From Moraxella osloensis (lineage in GTDB: Bacteria; Pseudomonadota; Gammaproteobacteria; Pseudomonadales; Moraxellaceae): a stretch of 64,000 nucleotides of DNA. Both the position numbers and the translations under genes were made by a program. How positions within the stretch are numbered: position 1 is the first letter of the stretch; each line of letters opens with the position of its first letter. This document shows positions 8,817-18,560 of the stretch, piece after piece. The stretch covers positions 868,001 to 932,000 of the forward strand of contig NZ_CP014234.1 in the NCBI RefSeq assembly GCF_001553955.1. The letters run 5' to 3'. The notes under the pieces are model-generated. The model was given only the letters and a program-made list of their open reading frames with translations, was not told the DNA's origin and ran no database searches.

Positions 8817-10157
8817 TTAAGCTTCAAATAATGCTTGTCCAATATAGCCACCTTGCGGAATACCACCAAAGCAAGCAAATAGCCCACTGCCAATGTGGGT
8901 GATGTATTCATTCAATTTATCAAGACGACCTAGCGCATTTTGGATGATGATAAATTGCTCGGGCGATTTTTGAAATGAAATAAACAGCAGTCCTGAATCA
9001 AACTGCCCAGTGGCTGGGTTAATGCCGCTACTGTAAGAATACGAACGGCGTAGCATTTCCACGCCTGTGCGTTTTGCCAGTCCCACGTGGGAATTTTCAG
9101 GTATCACTGCTTTACCCTGCGCGTCTTTGGCATTCACATCAAAGGTGTCAAATTCGCCTTTTTGTCCAATCGCCGCACCGCTATCACGATGTCGACCAAA
9201 GGTCTCTTCTTGACCCTTAAGTGAGGTGCGATCCCAAGTTTCAAGATGCATTTGGATGACACGGGTGACCAAATAAGTGCCGCCTTTCATCCAATCAGGC
9301 GCATCCGCCCATAAGTTTTTGTCCGCAGCCTTGATGGTGCTTTGGTTGGCAGTGCCGTCTTTAAAACCGAATAAATTACGCGGCGTTTGATTGCCGGTAT
9401 CAAACCCAACAAAACCTGACTGACTCCAACGCATGGTAATATTAGAACGCGCTTGGCGAACCAGTTGCCGTACCGCATGGAACGCCACTTGCGCATCTTC
9501 GGCGCAGGCTTGAATACAGATATCACCGCCGGTCAAATTTTCTCGTAATTGATCGCGCGGGAATTTTGGTAAATCTTGGAATTCTTTGGGCTGCTTATGG
9601 GTAAGTCCCATTTTTTTGAGAAAACTTGGGCTAATACCAAAGGTCAACGTCAACCCATATGCGCCCATGTTGTCTGCTTCGCCTGTGTCGGTCGGGGGCA
9701 CAAATGGGTTTTTTTCATACGCTTTAATGTTTTTACCTTGCGTCAAATTGACTGCATAGGTTGTCCAGTCTTTGAACATCTGTTTGACATCGTCGAGCTT
9801 ATCGGTATGCAAATCCATCACCAAAAAATAAATATTACGCTGTGACGGCGTGGTAATGCCTGCTTGGTGTTCGCCATAAAAATCATATTTGACATCCGCA
9901 AAACTATTTTTGGTGGTATTGGCATCACTACCGGCGTGTTTGGGATTTTCGTTTTTATCGCTGTCTTTGGACTGATTACCATCCAAAGCTTGCAAGTTAG
10001 GTAAGTTTTCGCTTGGTTTTTGCTGGCAGGCTGACACGGCTAAACCTGCGCCTGCGACACTGAGCGCACCAAATTGGCGTAAAAAACTGCGACGATTTGA
10101 GGTTTTTAATCCCATCCCTGTTTCTTGCGCTTGCTTATCTAATTTACTATGTTTCAT
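8817..10157 (-). CDS. efeB: Dyp-type heme peroxidase / deferrochelatase EfeB
   Basis: EfeB is the periplasmic heme peroxidase of the Efe system, suggested to oxidise ferrous iron or release iron from heme. The N-terminus carries a twin-arginine motif RRSFLR (about residues 22-27) and then VSAC, so the protein is probably exported folded by Tat and may be lipid-anchored. The Dyp signature GFKDGT (with the catalytic aspartate) lies mid-protein, and HRDSGAAIG further on fits the heme pocket. At 446 residues it is close to the usual length. A good AGGGGCAGT ribosome site precedes the ATG. It lies between efeO and efeU on the same strand. Confidence 0.92.
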   Translation of the reverse strand: MKHSKLDKQAQETGMGLKTSNRRSFLRQFGALSVAGAGLAVSACQQKPSENLPNLQALDGNQSKDSDKNENPKHAGSDANTTKNSFADVKYDFYGEHQAGITTPSQRNIYFLVMDLHTDKLDDVKQMFKDWTTYAVNLTQGKNIKAYEKNPFVPPTDTGEADNMGAYGLTLTFGISPSFLKKMGLTHKQPKEFQDLPKFPRDQLRENLTGGDICIQACAEDAQVAFHAVRQLVRQARSNITMRWSQSGFVGFDTGNQTPRNLFGFKDGTANQSTIKAADKNLWADAPDWMKGGTYLVTRVIQMHLETWDRTSLKGQEETFGRHRDSGAAIGQKGEFDTFDVNAKDAQGKAVIPENSHVGLAKRTGVEMLRRSYSYSSGINPATGQFDSGLLFISFQKSPEQFIIIQNALGRLDKLNEYITHIGSGLFACFGGIPQGGYIGQALFEA

Positions 10158-10207
10158 ACTGCCCCTAACTTGATACTTACCTTTTTATGCCACCCTAGAA
10201 CCGTAAA

Positions 10208-10229
10208 GTGAAGCAATTTTTTGCTTCAC
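10208..10229 (-). terminator. Hairpin between efeO and efeB
   Basis: GTGAAGCAA (10208-10216) and TTGCTTCAC (10221-10229) form a perfect 9-bp stem with only a short T run after it on the minus strand. It is likely a partial terminator or an mRNA-stabilising hairpin. Confidence 0.5.
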
Positions 10230-10236
10230 CTTTGAC

Positions 10237-11139
10237 TTATTGCAATACAATGCCCATCTGCGCTAAGGGTTCGCCGAGTTTATTCACCGCTTCGGCTAGC
10301 GCTTTGGTATCTGCAGGGGTTAAATCTTTGTAGGATTTATAGTCTTGTTGCCCGACTTGGTGCTTGGCAAGTAGTTGGTGGACTGCAGCAAATTTTTGCT
10401 CAAGCTCGGTGACTAACGCTGGGTTTTTGGCTTGGATTTTTGGTTTTAAAATGGCAAATATTTTCTCGGCACCTTCAATATTGGCTTTAAAATCATACAA
10501 GTCTGTATGCGAAAAAATTTCTTCTTCGCCGGTGATTTTGCTCGTTGATACTTCATTGAGCAAATCTACAGAACCTTGCACCATCAAATCGCCTGTGACC
10601 TCTGCCGTTGGAATTTTGGCGTGCAATTCTTTGACATCTGCAATCAGTTGCTTGCCCAGTTGCTCGGTGCCTTTGGTGGTGTTTTGTGTCCACAAGATTT
10701 TTTCAATCGCATGGAAGCCTGTCCATACTTCATTGGGCTCAAGGTCGGCTTCACGGTTATCGATACGCGGGTCAAGGTCGCCAAAACTTTCAGCAATCGG
10801 CTCTGAGCGCTCAAAATACATACGCGCTTTTGGATATAACGCCTTCGCCTCTTCTAATTTACCCGCTTCGAGCAGTGCGACAAATTTTTGGGTATCGGTG
10901 AGCAAGCTATCAATTTGGGTTTGTACCCAAGCTTTGTATTCCGCCGTTTCTTTACTCATATCCACTGAGCTCTGCGCTGACGCTGTGACTGCAGAAGCAT
11001 TGCTCGTTGCAGGCGCTGTTACGGCACTACTTGCAGCAGGTGCTACGTCGGTTTTTTGCTCGGTTTTTTGGCAAGCCGTCAACAGTAATGCAGATATCGT
11101 CAGGGGTAATATTGATAAAGTAAAAGTACGGCTCAACAT
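10237..11139 (-). CDS. efeO: EfeO/EfeM-type iron-uptake lipoprotein (M75 domain)
   Basis: This is the periplasmic iron-binding component of the Efe system. The signal ends in lipobox LTAC, so it is a lipoprotein. After an Ala/Ser/Thr-rich linker of about 50 residues comes a helical M75 (imelysin-like) domain with the HxxE metal motif as GFHAIEKILW. The N-terminal cupredoxin domain of E. coli EfeO is absent, so it is the shorter EfeM type (300 residues). It is the first gene of the operon and has AAGGATG as ribosome site. A Fur-like box about 65 bases upstream suggests derepression when iron is scarce. Confidence 0.88.
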   Translation of the reverse strand: MLSRTFTLSILPLTISALLLTACQKTEQKTDVAPAASSAVTAPATSNASAVTASAQSSVDMSKETAEYKAWVQTQIDSLLTDTQKFVALLEAGKLEEAKALYPKARMYFERSEPIAESFGDLDPRIDNREADLEPNEVWTGFHAIEKILWTQNTTKGTEQLGKQLIADVKELHAKIPTAEVTGDLMVQGSVDLLNEVSTSKITGEEEIFSHTDLYDFKANIEGAEKIFAILKPKIQAKNPALVTELEQKFAAVHQLLAKHQVGQQDYKSYKDLTPADTKALAEAVNKLGEPLAQMGIVLQ

Positions 11140-11204
11140 AAAACATCCTTAAAAGTAAACACGAATAAATAATAAAAAAATAATGACAATTTGCGAATTA
11201 TAGT

Positions 11205-11223
11205 GTAAATGAGAATCGTTATA
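11205..11223. promoter_or_regulatory. Putative Fur box of the efe operon
   Basis: The 19-mer at this position, GTAAATGAGAATCGTTATA, matches the Fur consensus at 14 of 19 bases, including the central AAT. It lies upstream of efeO, where an iron-repressed promoter is expected. Confidence 0.65.
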
Positions 11224-11262
11224 AATATTTATTTTACGTTGATTGTGCTTAGCAGTTTAGGC

Positions 11263-11298
11263 AAAAAAATACCCCGCAGCAGCGAGGTAGCGAGGTAT
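11263..11298 (-). terminator. Terminator after pstB
   Basis: On the minus strand ATACCTCGC pairs with GCGGGGTAT (one G-T pair), followed by seven T. It ends the pst operon. Confidence 0.75.
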
Positions 11299-11341
11299 TG
11301 TGATTGGCTATGACGCGCAGATAGCTTAATAACCAAACAGC

Positions 11342-12097
11342 CTAGCCGAATTTACCGGTAATGTATTCTTCAGTTTCTTTACGGTCTGGGTTGGTGAAAA
11401 TTTTATCAGTATCCCCCATTTCCATCATTTCGCCCAAGTACATAAACGCGGTATAGTCAGATACCCGTGCCGCTTGCTGCATGTTGTGGGTGACGATGGC
11501 GATGGTGTAATCATTTTTTAAGTCTGAAATCAAATCTTCAATTGAGCCTGTTGAGATGGGGTCAAGTGCTGAGGTGGGTTCGTCTAGTAGCAATACTTCA
11601 GGACGGGTTGCCACACCGCGGGCGATACACAGACGCTGCTGCTGACCACCCGACAATGACAGACCCGATGCTTTAAGTTTATCTTTAACTTCATTCCACA
11701 GTGCCGATTTTTTGAGCGCCCATTCAACGCGCTCGTCTAGCTCAGCGCGGCTTAGGCTCTCATAAAGGCGTACACCGAATGCCACGTTGTCATAGATTGA
11801 CATCGGAAATGGCGTTGGTTTTTGAAATACCATACCCACGCGAGCGCGCAGCAAGTTGACGTCCACCGATTTATCCAAGATGTTTTGTCCATCTAGGTTG
11901 ATTTCGCCCGTGGCACGCATGCCGGGATATAGGTCATACATACGGTTAAAGGTACGTAGCAGAGTTGATTTACCACAGCCTGAGGGTCCGATAAACGCAG
12001 TAACTTTTTTGTCAGCGATATCGATGTTGATATTTTTAAGGGCTAAAAATTTACCGTAATAAAAGTCTAGATTACGAATTTGCATTTTTGCGGTCAT
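11342..12097 (-). CDS. pstB: Phosphate ABC transporter ATP-binding protein
   Basis: PstB is the ATPase of the high-affinity phosphate importer PstSCAB. The 251-residue protein shows Walker [10 protein letters not shown] near residue 33, the signature LSGGQQQR, Walker [13 protein letters not shown] and the switch histidine in [15 protein letters not shown], which is the typical PstB version. It is the last gene of the leftward pstS-pstC-pstA-pstB operon, 61 bases after pstA, and is followed by a terminator. No phoU or phoB is found nearby. Confidence 0.97.
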   Translation of the reverse strand: MTAKMQIRNLDFYYGKFLALKNINIDIADKKVTAFIGPSGCGKSTLLRTFNRMYDLYPGMRATGEINLDGQNILDKSVDVNLLRARVGMVFQKPTPFPMSIYDNVAFGVRLYESLSRAELDERVEWALKKSALWNEVKDKLKASGLSLSGGQQQRLCIARGVATRPEVLLLDEPTSALDPISTGSIEDLISDLKNDYTIAIVTHNMQQAARVSDYTAFMYLGEMMEMGDTDKIFTNPDRKETEEYITGKFG

Positions 12098-12158
12098 GAT
12101 GAATACCTTAGTAAAATTTGTTTGATACTAGCAAATAGCTTTAATCTTCTATTGATCA

Positions 12159-13028
12159 TCAATGTGATGATTGCTCTTTACCACTTAAGGCACGTGCCAA
12201 AATATTCAATGTTAATACTGCCAAGGTGATGAGTAACGCACCTGCCCAAGCCAATTGGTTTGAAATAGGGTATGGTTGGCTGGCGTATTGATAAATCACG
12301 TTTGGTAAGTTGGCAATGGGCTGACCCATATCAGTACTAAAGAATTGGTTATTAAGCGCGGTAAATAATAACGGCGCGGTCTCACCCGAGATACGTGCAA
12401 ATGCCAGTAAGATACCTGTTAATACCCCAGTTTTGGCAGCACGCAGAGTAACGGATGTTACCAGTTTCCATTTTGGCGTCCCTAACGCATAAGCCGCTTC
12501 GCGCAATGTATTGGGAATTAGACGCAGCATATTTTCGGTGGTACGTACCACCACAGGAATAACCAATAGCGCTAAAGCCATTGCACCTGCCCAACCTGAG
12601 AAGTTACGACCTTGTACCATGAGCGCAAAAATAAATAGACCAATCACAATCGAGGGTGCGGATAGCAAAATGTCGTTCATAAAACGGGTGACTTTACCAA
12701 GCCAGCTGTTTTCAGCAAATTCAGCCAGATAAATACCTGCCATGATACCAATCGGCGTACCGACTACAAGCCCTAATCCTGTCACCATGATTGAGCCGAT
12801 AATCGCATTGCGAAGACCGCCGATTTCGTTTGGCGATGGCGTGTCTTGAGTAAAAATGGGCATGGTCAATAACGCATGCGAGCCTGATAAAAACAATTTG
12901 AATAAAATTAAGCCTAAAAAGGTCAAGCCAAATACAATGGACAAACCGGCAAATACCAGTCCTAAAGCATTACTTAGACGGCGGCGTTTGTAGATGGCGT
13001 TGTTACGATTCATATTGGTAGTAGTCAT
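12159..13028 (-). CDS. pstA: Phosphate ABC transporter permease PstA
   Basis: This is the second membrane subunit of the PstSCAB importer. The 289-residue protein has about six membrane helices and the binding-protein-dependent permease segment around EAAYALGTPKWKLVTSVTLRAA (the EAA loop that contacts PstB). GGGGAATACT precedes the ATG as ribosome site. It is 17 bases downstream of pstC. Confidence 0.95.
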   Translation of the reverse strand: MTTTNMNRNNAIYKRRRLSNALGLVFAGLSIVFGLTFLGLILFKLFLSGSHALLTMPIFTQDTPSPNEIGGLRNAIIGSIMVTGLGLVVGTPIGIMAGIYLAEFAENSWLGKVTRFMNDILLSAPSIVIGLFIFALMVQGRNFSGWAGAMALALLVIPVVVRTTENMLRLIPNTLREAAYALGTPKWKLVTSVTLRAAKTGVLTGILLAFARISGETAPLLFTALNNQFFSTDMGQPIANLPNVIYQYASQPYPISNQLAWAGALLITLAVLTLNILARALSGKEQSSH

Positions 13029-13045
13029 AGTATTCCCCAGCGTCC

Positions 13046-13996
13046 TTATTTTGTACCCGCATTTTTATCCATACGACTCAGCATCAATTTTGAAATCACC
13101 AGTACAATAAAGGTAATGATAAATAGTAAGAAACCTAAATGTAGTAGCGATGATTGGTGCAAGCCTTCAGACTCTGCAAATTCATTTGCCAATGCCGAGG
13201 TGATTGACACCCCTGACTGGAACAAACTTGGACTGACATTATAAGCGTTACCAATAACAAAGGTGACTGCCATGGTTTCACCCAATGCGCGACCCAATCC
13301 CAAAATGATACCGCCCACCACACCGGCTTTGGTATAAGGCAACACCACGTATCGCATCACTTCCCAAGTGGTTGAACCCAAACCATAGGCAGATTCTTTA
13401 AGCATCTTTGGCGTAATGGAGAAAACGTCACGCATGACCGATGCAATAAACGGGATAATCATGACGGCCAAAATCAAACTTGCGGTGAATAGACCAATAC
13501 CCATCGGCGCACCTTGGAATAAACGACCCACAAAAGGCACATCACCCAAATGGTCAATCAGCCAAGGCTGGATATGCTCTGAAAACCAAGGCGCAAATAC
13601 GAAAAATCCCCACATACCATAGATAATTGAAGGGATACCCGCTAACAACTCAATAGCAATACCCAAAGGACGTTTTAAAAAATTGGGGCAAAGCTCTGTC
13701 AAAAACATGGCAATACCAAAACTTACTGGCACAGCGACTAAAATAGCAATAATCGAAGTCACAAGTGTCCCGTAGATTGGTGCCAGTGCGCCGTATACAT
13801 CCATCCCTGTATCCCAGTCTTTACTGGTATAAAAGTTAATGCCAAACGCCTTCATACTTGGCAATGCGCCAAGCAATAGTGAAATTAAGATACCACCTAA
13901 CAACAACAGCACGATAAACGCAAAAAGACGGGTCGCGTTGACAAACAACCAGTCTAATTGTTTTTGCTTTGCGAGTTTTGCGTGTAAATCCGACAT
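13046..13996 (-). CDS. pstC: Phosphate ABC transporter permease PstC
   Basis: This is the first membrane subunit of the phosphate importer. I start at 13996 ([10 protein letters not shown]), giving 316 residues, close to E. coli PstC (319). The longer frame from 14065 runs into the terminator between pstS and pstC and is unlikely. Several membrane helices and the EAA loop ([20 protein letters not shown]) are visible. No strong ribosome site is seen before the chosen ATG, so some uncertainty about the start remains. Confidence 0.93.
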   Translation of the reverse strand: MSDLHAKLAKQKQLDWLFVNATRLFAFIVLLLLGGILISLLLGALPSMKAFGINFYTSKDWDTGMDVYGALAPIYGTLVTSIIAILVAVPVSFGIAMFLTELCPNFLKRPLGIAIELLAGIPSIIYGMWGFFVFAPWFSEHIQPWLIDHLGDVPFVGRLFQGAPMGIGLFTASLILAVMIIPFIASVMRDVFSITPKMLKESAYGLGSTTWEVMRYVVLPYTKAGVVGGIILGLGRALGETMAVTFVIGNAYNVSPSLFQSGVSITSALANEFAESEGLHQSSLLHLGFLLFIITFIVLVISKLMLSRMDKNAGTK

Positions 13997-14047
13997 AAGA
14001 ACCCAGCCATCAAAAAATAGTTTTAGTTTACTAATTCTAGAAATTTG

Positions 14048-14087
14048 AAAAAAAACGTAGAGCACTAACTTGTTTATTGCTCTACGT
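14048..14087 (-). terminator. Strong terminator/attenuator between pstS and pstC
   Basis: ACGTAGAGCA (14055-14064) and TGCTCTACGT (14078-14087) form a perfect 10-bp stem, followed on the minus strand by T7. It would make the binding protein more abundant than the permeases, a common design in pst operons. Confidence 0.85.
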
Positions 14088-14132
14088 ATCGTCTGACATG
14101 CCTAACCCTGTTAACTGTTAATCATCATGAGA

Positions 14133-15293
14133 TTATTTTGCCGCTGACGCAGTTGCCGTGGCAGCATCTGAGCTAAATAGTGGCTTACCATCAGCCCCTA
14201 CAACTTTTTTCCACTCTTCGCGGAAGATAGCTTTGCTTTCTGCTGAGAATGGTACAAAGTCCAATGATTTTGCTGATTCATCACCGTTTGAATACGCCCA
14301 GTCAAAGAATTTAAGGGTATTTTTGACGTTTTCTGGTCTGGTTGGTTTAGTATGGACTAAGATGAATGTTGCTGCAGAGATTGGCCAGGCATTTGGGTCT
14401 GCTTGGTTAGTCAATACGATGTTAAAGCCTGGTGTACCTTTCCAATCTGCATTACCCGCAGCGGCAAAGCTTTCAGCCGACGGTTGTACAAAGTTGCCCG
14501 CCGCATTTTTTAGCTGAGTATGCGACATTTTGTTTTGTTTTGCGTAAGCGTACTCAACATAACCGATTGAGTTTTTGGCACGAGCGACGTTACTTGCCAC
14601 GCCTTCATTACCTTTACCACCTGCACCTGTGGCAGCGGTTGGCCATTTAATGGATTTATCTACACCTGGACCTGCTTTCCATTCTGGTGATACAGCAGCT
14701 AAGTAGTTTGCAAAGTTAAAGGTTGTACCTGAACCGTCAGAACGGAAAATCGTCGTGATTGGCGCATCGGGTAGTGTCACACCTGGATTTAATGCGGTAA
14801 TCGCTGGGTCATTCCATTTAGTGATTTTACCCAAGTAGATATTGGCAAGGGTGGTACCGTCTAGTTTTAATTGACCGGGTGCAACACCCTCGATGTTAAC
14901 AACCGGTACAACACCCCCGATAACGGTTGGGAACTGGATTAAACCGCTTTTATCCAACTCTTCTTTGCTTAAAGGCGCATCCGACGCACCAAAGTCAACG
15001 GTATTGGCTTGGATTTGTTTGATACCACCTGATGAACCGATTGATTGGTAGTTTACTTGACCGCCAGTGGCGTTCTTGAACTCAGCTGCCCATTTAGCAT
15101 AGATAGGTTGTGGGAAAGAGGCGCCTGCACCTGTGATGGTAAATACGGCGTTTTTGTCGCTACCTGTAGCGCCTGTAGTAGAAGTGCTTGACGTTGCTGA
15201 GGCACCCGCTGCTTGATTGTCTGCTTGTTTGTTACCACAAGCGGTTAATGCTAAGGTCGATGCTACGATAACACTTAATAATGAATAACGCAT
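14133..15293 (-). CDS. pstS: Phosphate-binding lipoprotein PstS
   Basis: PstS is the extracytoplasmic phosphate receptor of PstSCAB. The signal ends in LTAC, so it is a lipoprotein in this organism (the E. coli form is soluble). The text ITGAGASFPQPIYAKW, then SIGSSGGIKQI, VDFGASDAPL and IFRSDGSGTTF are the phosphate-binding segments. At 386 residues it is slightly longer than usual because of a Ser/Thr/Ala linker after the lipid anchor. A Pho box lies upstream and a strong attenuator directly after the gene. Confidence 0.96.
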   Translation of the reverse strand: MRYSLLSVIVASTLALTACGNKQADNQAAGASATSSTSTTGATGSDKNAVFTITGAGASFPQPIYAKWAAEFKNATGGQVNYQSIGSSGGIKQIQANTVDFGASDAPLSKEELDKSGLIQFPTVIGGVVPVVNIEGVAPGQLKLDGTTLANIYLGKITKWNDPAITALNPGVTLPDAPITTIFRSDGSGTTFNFANYLAAVSPEWKAGPGVDKSIKWPTAATGAGGKGNEGVASNVARAKNSIGYVEYAYAKQNKMSHTQLKNAAGNFVQPSAESFAAAGNADWKGTPGFNIVLTNQADPNAWPISAATFILVHTKPTRPENVKNTLKFFDWAYSNGDESAKSLDFVPFSAESKAIFREEWKKVVGADGKPLFSSDAATATASAAK

Positions 15294-15518
15294 GGATAGC
15301 TCCTAAAAACGTTTTGAATTTATAATGAAACTGCCTGAATGAAAAAATGTCACCAACGGTACGATTTAACTTTTTGGTTATTTTCACTACTTATTCAAAT
15401 TAGGGACACGCCCTAGGATAGCTCAAAGCTGATATAGCTCAATGCTGACCGATTTAACTGTCATGACAATAACCATCATTCGGTTTGTATAAAAATTGTG
15501 TATATGATTACAAAGAAA

Positions 15519-15537
15519 TGTGACAGTATCATGACAA
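15519..15537 (-). promoter_or_regulatory. Pho box upstream of pstS
   Basis: On the minus strand the site reads TTGTCATGATACTGTCACA: two TGTCA direct repeats 11 bp apart, the PhoB pattern CTGTCAT-N4-CTGTCAY. It is 226 bp from the pstS start. A TATACA-like -10 follows at about the right distance, implying a long leader. The 380-base gap 15294-15673 also holds the palindrome TGTCATGACA (15459-15468) and no gene. Confidence 0.8.
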
Positions 15538-15673
15538 TTTGATGACTGACCGATTGCGCACGTTATAAGTAGTCTAGATAAGTACATTTAACATTAAACT
15601 TGCTTATCGATTGCCAAAGCCTTGAAAAGCTTTAGCGGTGAATGAGAAGTAAAAAAGTTAAGCAGTTGAAAAG

Positions 15674-16039
15674 TTATCCATAATTTAACAATTTAAGACT
15701 ATAAAAACCCATGGCAGTCGCAACCAAGGTTAAAAGCACATGGACGCCAATCAAGGCGACACCTTGCCATACCTTGCCGGTATTCAAAAAAGTAAACACT
15801 TCGGCACTAAACGTACTAAAGGTTGTCAGTCCCCCCAAAAACCCGGTGGTGATAAACAGTCGTAAGTTTGGGTGCATCTTTTGGGTGAGTACCAGGGCAA
15901 ATCCCATCAACAGCCCGCCTAGTACATTGGCAAATAGTGTGCCATACGGCAACCAAGGGTGTAGGCTGTTGAGTCTGGCTAACCACCAGCGCAGCATTGC
16001 CCCAAATGCCGCCCCCAGTCCTATCCACAGCCATGGCAT
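15674..16039 (-). CDS. crcB: Fluoride exporter CrcB/FluC
   Basis: This is a small four-helix membrane channel that exports fluoride as a dual-topology dimer. The 121-residue product has [12 protein letters not shown] at the start, [12 protein letters not shown] (the conserved Asn), and [15 protein letters not shown], the classic TTFSTF phenylalanine-box motif. CAAGGACTTAAAT gives the ribosome site. It lies 19 bases after tsaD on the same strand and is probably cotranscribed. No fluoride riboswitch is visible, as there is no room between the genes. Confidence 0.95.
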   Translation of the reverse strand: MPWLWIGLGAAFGAMLRWWLARLNSLHPWLPYGTLFANVLGGLLMGFALVLTQKMHPNLRLFITTGFLGGLTTFSTFSAEVFTFLNTGKVWQGVALIGVHVLLTLVATAMGFYSLKLLNYG

Positions 16040-16058
16040 ATTTAAGTCCTTGTGGTGG

Positions 16059-17120
16059 TTATGGTTTAGCTAGGTTGACAGCAGGCAGCGATGTCATATC
16101 CCAACGCGGCAAGCAGCTAACCGCTAGCTCATCGTGTTGACCGGCATTCAAGCGCTGCCACCCGGCGAAGGCAATCATGGCGCCATTGTCGGTACACAAG
16201 GCAGGCGGTGCATAATGCACAGTGGCATTGATTTTGGCTAATGCCTCGGCTAACGATTCTCGTAGTTGTTGATTGGCACTCACCCCGCCTGCGATCACCA
16301 GCCGTCTCATACCCGTTTGCTGCAAGGCTTTGACGCATTTTTTCACCAACGTATCGACCATCGCATATTGAAAACTTGCTGCAATATCGGCGCGCGTCTG
16401 GGCATGCTCAGGATTATGGCTATCGGTTGGATGGTCTTTAATCAAATTATGCACGGCGGTTTTCATACCACTGAAAGAAAAATCCAATCCTTTGCCGAGC
16501 ATCGGGCGCGGTAATTCATAAGCTAACGGATTGCCTGTTTGCGCCAAGCGGGCAATATTAGGCCCACCAGGATAAGGCAACTCTAGCATTTTAGCGGCTT
16601 TATCAAAGCACTCGCCTGCAGCATCGTCTATCGACTCACCCAATATTTCATATTGCCCGATGCCTTTGACCGCCACCAACATGGTATGTCCACCCGACAC
16701 CAGCAACGCGACAAACGGAAAATCGGGCGGATTGGCGCCTAATAGCGGCGCGAGTAAGTGTCCTTCCATGTGATGTACGCCAATCGCAGGAATATTAAGT
16801 GCCATCGCCAAACTGCGCCCAAACAATGCCCCAGTCATCAACGCGCCCACCAGTCCAGGACCTTTGGTAAAGGCAATTGCATCGATATCGGTTTTGTTGA
16901 GTTGGCAGTCATCCAGCAGTTGCTGCAACAAGGGCACTAATTTACGGATATGATCGCGGCTTGCAAGTTCAGGGACTACCCCACCATATGTCGCATGTAG
17001 CGCGATTTGACTATACAGCACTTGCCCGACCAAACCTTGATTGGGTTGGTGACGTTGGTCACTATCAAAAATGGCTAATCCCGTTTCATCGCAGGATGTT
17101 TCCAGTCCTAGCACACGCAT
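16059..17120 (-). CDS. tsaD: tRNA N6-threonylcarbamoyladenosine transferase subunit
   Basis: TsaD transfers the threonylcarbamoyl group to A37 of tRNAs that read ANN codons, working with TsaB and TsaE. The protein begins [17 protein letters not shown], has the metal-binding HHMEGH motif, [14 protein letters not shown], and [12 protein letters not shown] near the end. At 353 residues it is of normal length (about 340). AAGGAAATACC precedes the ATG. It is followed by crcB with a very short gap. Confidence 0.97.
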   Translation of the reverse strand: MRVLGLETSCDETGLAIFDSDQRHQPNQGLVGQVLYSQIALHATYGGVVPELASRDHIRKLVPLLQQLLDDCQLNKTDIDAIAFTKGPGLVGALMTGALFGRSLAMALNIPAIGVHHMEGHLLAPLLGANPPDFPFVALLVSGGHTMLVAVKGIGQYEILGESIDDAAGECFDKAAKMLELPYPGGPNIARLAQTGNPLAYELPRPMLGKGLDFSFSGMKTAVHNLIKDHPTDSHNPEHAQTRADIAASFQYAMVDTLVKKCVKALQQTGMRRLVIAGGVSANQQLRESLAEALAKINATVHYAPPALCTDNGAMIAFAGWQRLNAGQHDELAVSCLPRWDMTSLPAVNLAKP

Positions 17121-17170
17121 GGTATTTCCTTAAACAATAAATAAACGTCAACATACCGATGGCAAGTTAG

Positions 17171-17743
17171 TTATTTTTTGCCATCATTGACAATTTTGAC
17201 AGGAATGGTTAACCCTTTGGCAAAGGGCTCGGCAAAGACATAAGTGTATTGACTCGGAGCAATTTGCTGGGTGGTATGGATGACAAACGCGCTGTTTTTA
17301 CCGGCTGTGAGTTCATGTGACACATAGGCAGTACCCAGCTGGTCAAGCACTTTGGATAAGACTTCATTGACTGCCATACCCACCGTTAAGTTGTAGCGAG
17401 ATGTTTCATTATTCACATGATACATCTCGGCATACGCTTTGACAGGCTCGCTATCGATCGCAAACGGGTATTTAAAGCTAGCTTTATCGACTGGCTTAAC
17501 GCCCGAATCCACCAATGCCCAGTTGATTTGTTTGGGCGCACCGTTTTGGGCGGCTTGGGGAGATACGGTACTGGCGACAGCTACACTTTCAACGTGATGC
17601 GGACTTTGAACGCTAGACACTGTGGCGCTTACTGTGACACTTGCTGTGCTGTTTTGCGCTGGCTTGTTATCACTGGCAGGTTGACAAGCCGAGAGTATCG
17701 CCTCACCCATCAGCAAACTTGATACTATAACTGCTTGTTTCAT
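17171..17743 (-). CDS. Uncharacterised lipoprotein
   Basis: The 190-residue product carries a signal ending in lipobox LSAC, then an Ala/Ser/Val-rich linker of about 45 residues and a globular C-terminal part (AVNEVLSKVLDQLG, YTYVFAEPFAKGLTIPVKI). I do not recognise the family. The start is set at 17743, because GGAGG lies 7 bases upstream; the GTG at 17749 would be too close to it. It lies between the amino acid permease genes and tsaD on the same strand, which suggests no specific function. Confidence 0.6.
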   Translation of the reverse strand: MKQAVIVSSLLMGEAILSACQPASDNKPAQNSTASVTVSATVSSVQSPHHVESVAVASTVSPQAAQNGAPKQINWALVDSGVKPVDKASFKYPFAIDSEPVKAYAEMYHVNNETSRYNLTVGMAVNEVLSKVLDQLGTAYVSHELTAGKNSAFVIHTTQQIAPSQYTYVFAEPFAKGLTIPVKIVNDGKK

Positions 17744-17823
17744 TGGCACGCCTCCAATACATCCAAACTCTTTGTCTAGCTTAGCTTAAATTATCTTAGC
17801 TTAACTTATTTTAGCTCAGTAGC

Positions 17824-18549
17824 TTAGGCAGTGACGCCCCCATTACTGACGGGCTGATAAGAAAGATGACGATTGATGCGTTTTTCTGCCAATCGAAACA
17901 TCCCAATCAATAGCCAAGACAATAACAAATAAATGATACCTGCGGCAAAGAACAACTCAAAAACGGTATAAGTTTTTGACATAATCGTCATTGCCACACC
18001 GGTGATATCCATCAAAGTGATGGTCGATGCCAGCGCACTGCCTTTAAGCATAAAAATCACTTCATTGCCATACGCCGGTAGCATGATACCAAAGGCGCGA
18101 GGAAAAATAATTCGGCGCAATTTTTGGCTATACGACATGCCAATGGCGTCGGCAGCTTCATTCTCGCCTTTGGGTATTGACTTGATAGCACCGCGGATGA
18201 TTTCTGCGGTATAAGCTGCGGTATTGAGGGTAAAAGCGATGATAGCGCACCAAAATGGGCTAGCTAACACACCCGATTTCCACAGCACGGACTCGGTCAC
18301 CCATTTAAACTGTGACAAGCCATAATAAATCAAAAAGATTTGCACCAGTAGCGGCGTACCCCGAAAAAAGAAAATATACGCAAACGCCAATGCCTGTACC
18401 CAAGGTTTTTTCGACAGCCTAGCCAAGGCTAGCGGCACTGCCAACATAAACCCCAATAAGCCCGACAACACCACAAGCTCAATGGTGATAATACTACCTT
18501 GCAGCAGTTTTGGGATACTATCAATAATAATTTGCCAATTCCAGTTCAT
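17824..18549 (-). CDS. Polar amino acid ABC transporter permease (HisM/ArtM type)
   Basis: This is an inner-membrane permease of the PAAT family (histidine, arginine or lysine uptake). The 241-residue product has about five membrane helices, FFRGTPLLVQIFLIYYGL, and the EAA loop NEAADAIGMSYSQKLRRIIFPRA. It ends in the HisM-like MFRLAEKRI segment. GGGGATTCATCA gives the ribosome site. The gene follows the HisQ-type permease after 11 bases, and the two should form a heterodimer. Substrate cannot be fixed from sequence alone. Confidence 0.88.
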   Translation of the reverse strand: MNWNWQIIIDSIPKLLQGSIITIELVVLSGLLGFMLAVPLALARLSKKPWVQALAFAYIFFFRGTPLLVQIFLIYYGLSQFKWVTESVLWKSGVLASPFWCAIIAFTLNTAAYTAEIIRGAIKSIPKGENEAADAIGMSYSQKLRRIIFPRAFGIMLPAYGNEVIFMLKGSALASTITLMDITGVAMTIMSKTYTVFELFFAAGIIYLLLSWLLIGMFRLAEKRINRHLSYQPVSNGGVTA

Positions 18550-18560
18550 TGATGAATCCC

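Noticed and set aside
10364-11152. 262-residue plus-strand frame opposite efeO
   Set aside because: Long but antisense to a clear lipoprotein gene; Ser/Ala-rich translation mirrors the efeO codons.
13997-14065. Longer PstC start at 14065
   Set aside because: The extension runs through the A tract of the strong pstS-pstC terminator and adds non-conserved sequence; the ATG at 13996 gives the family length.
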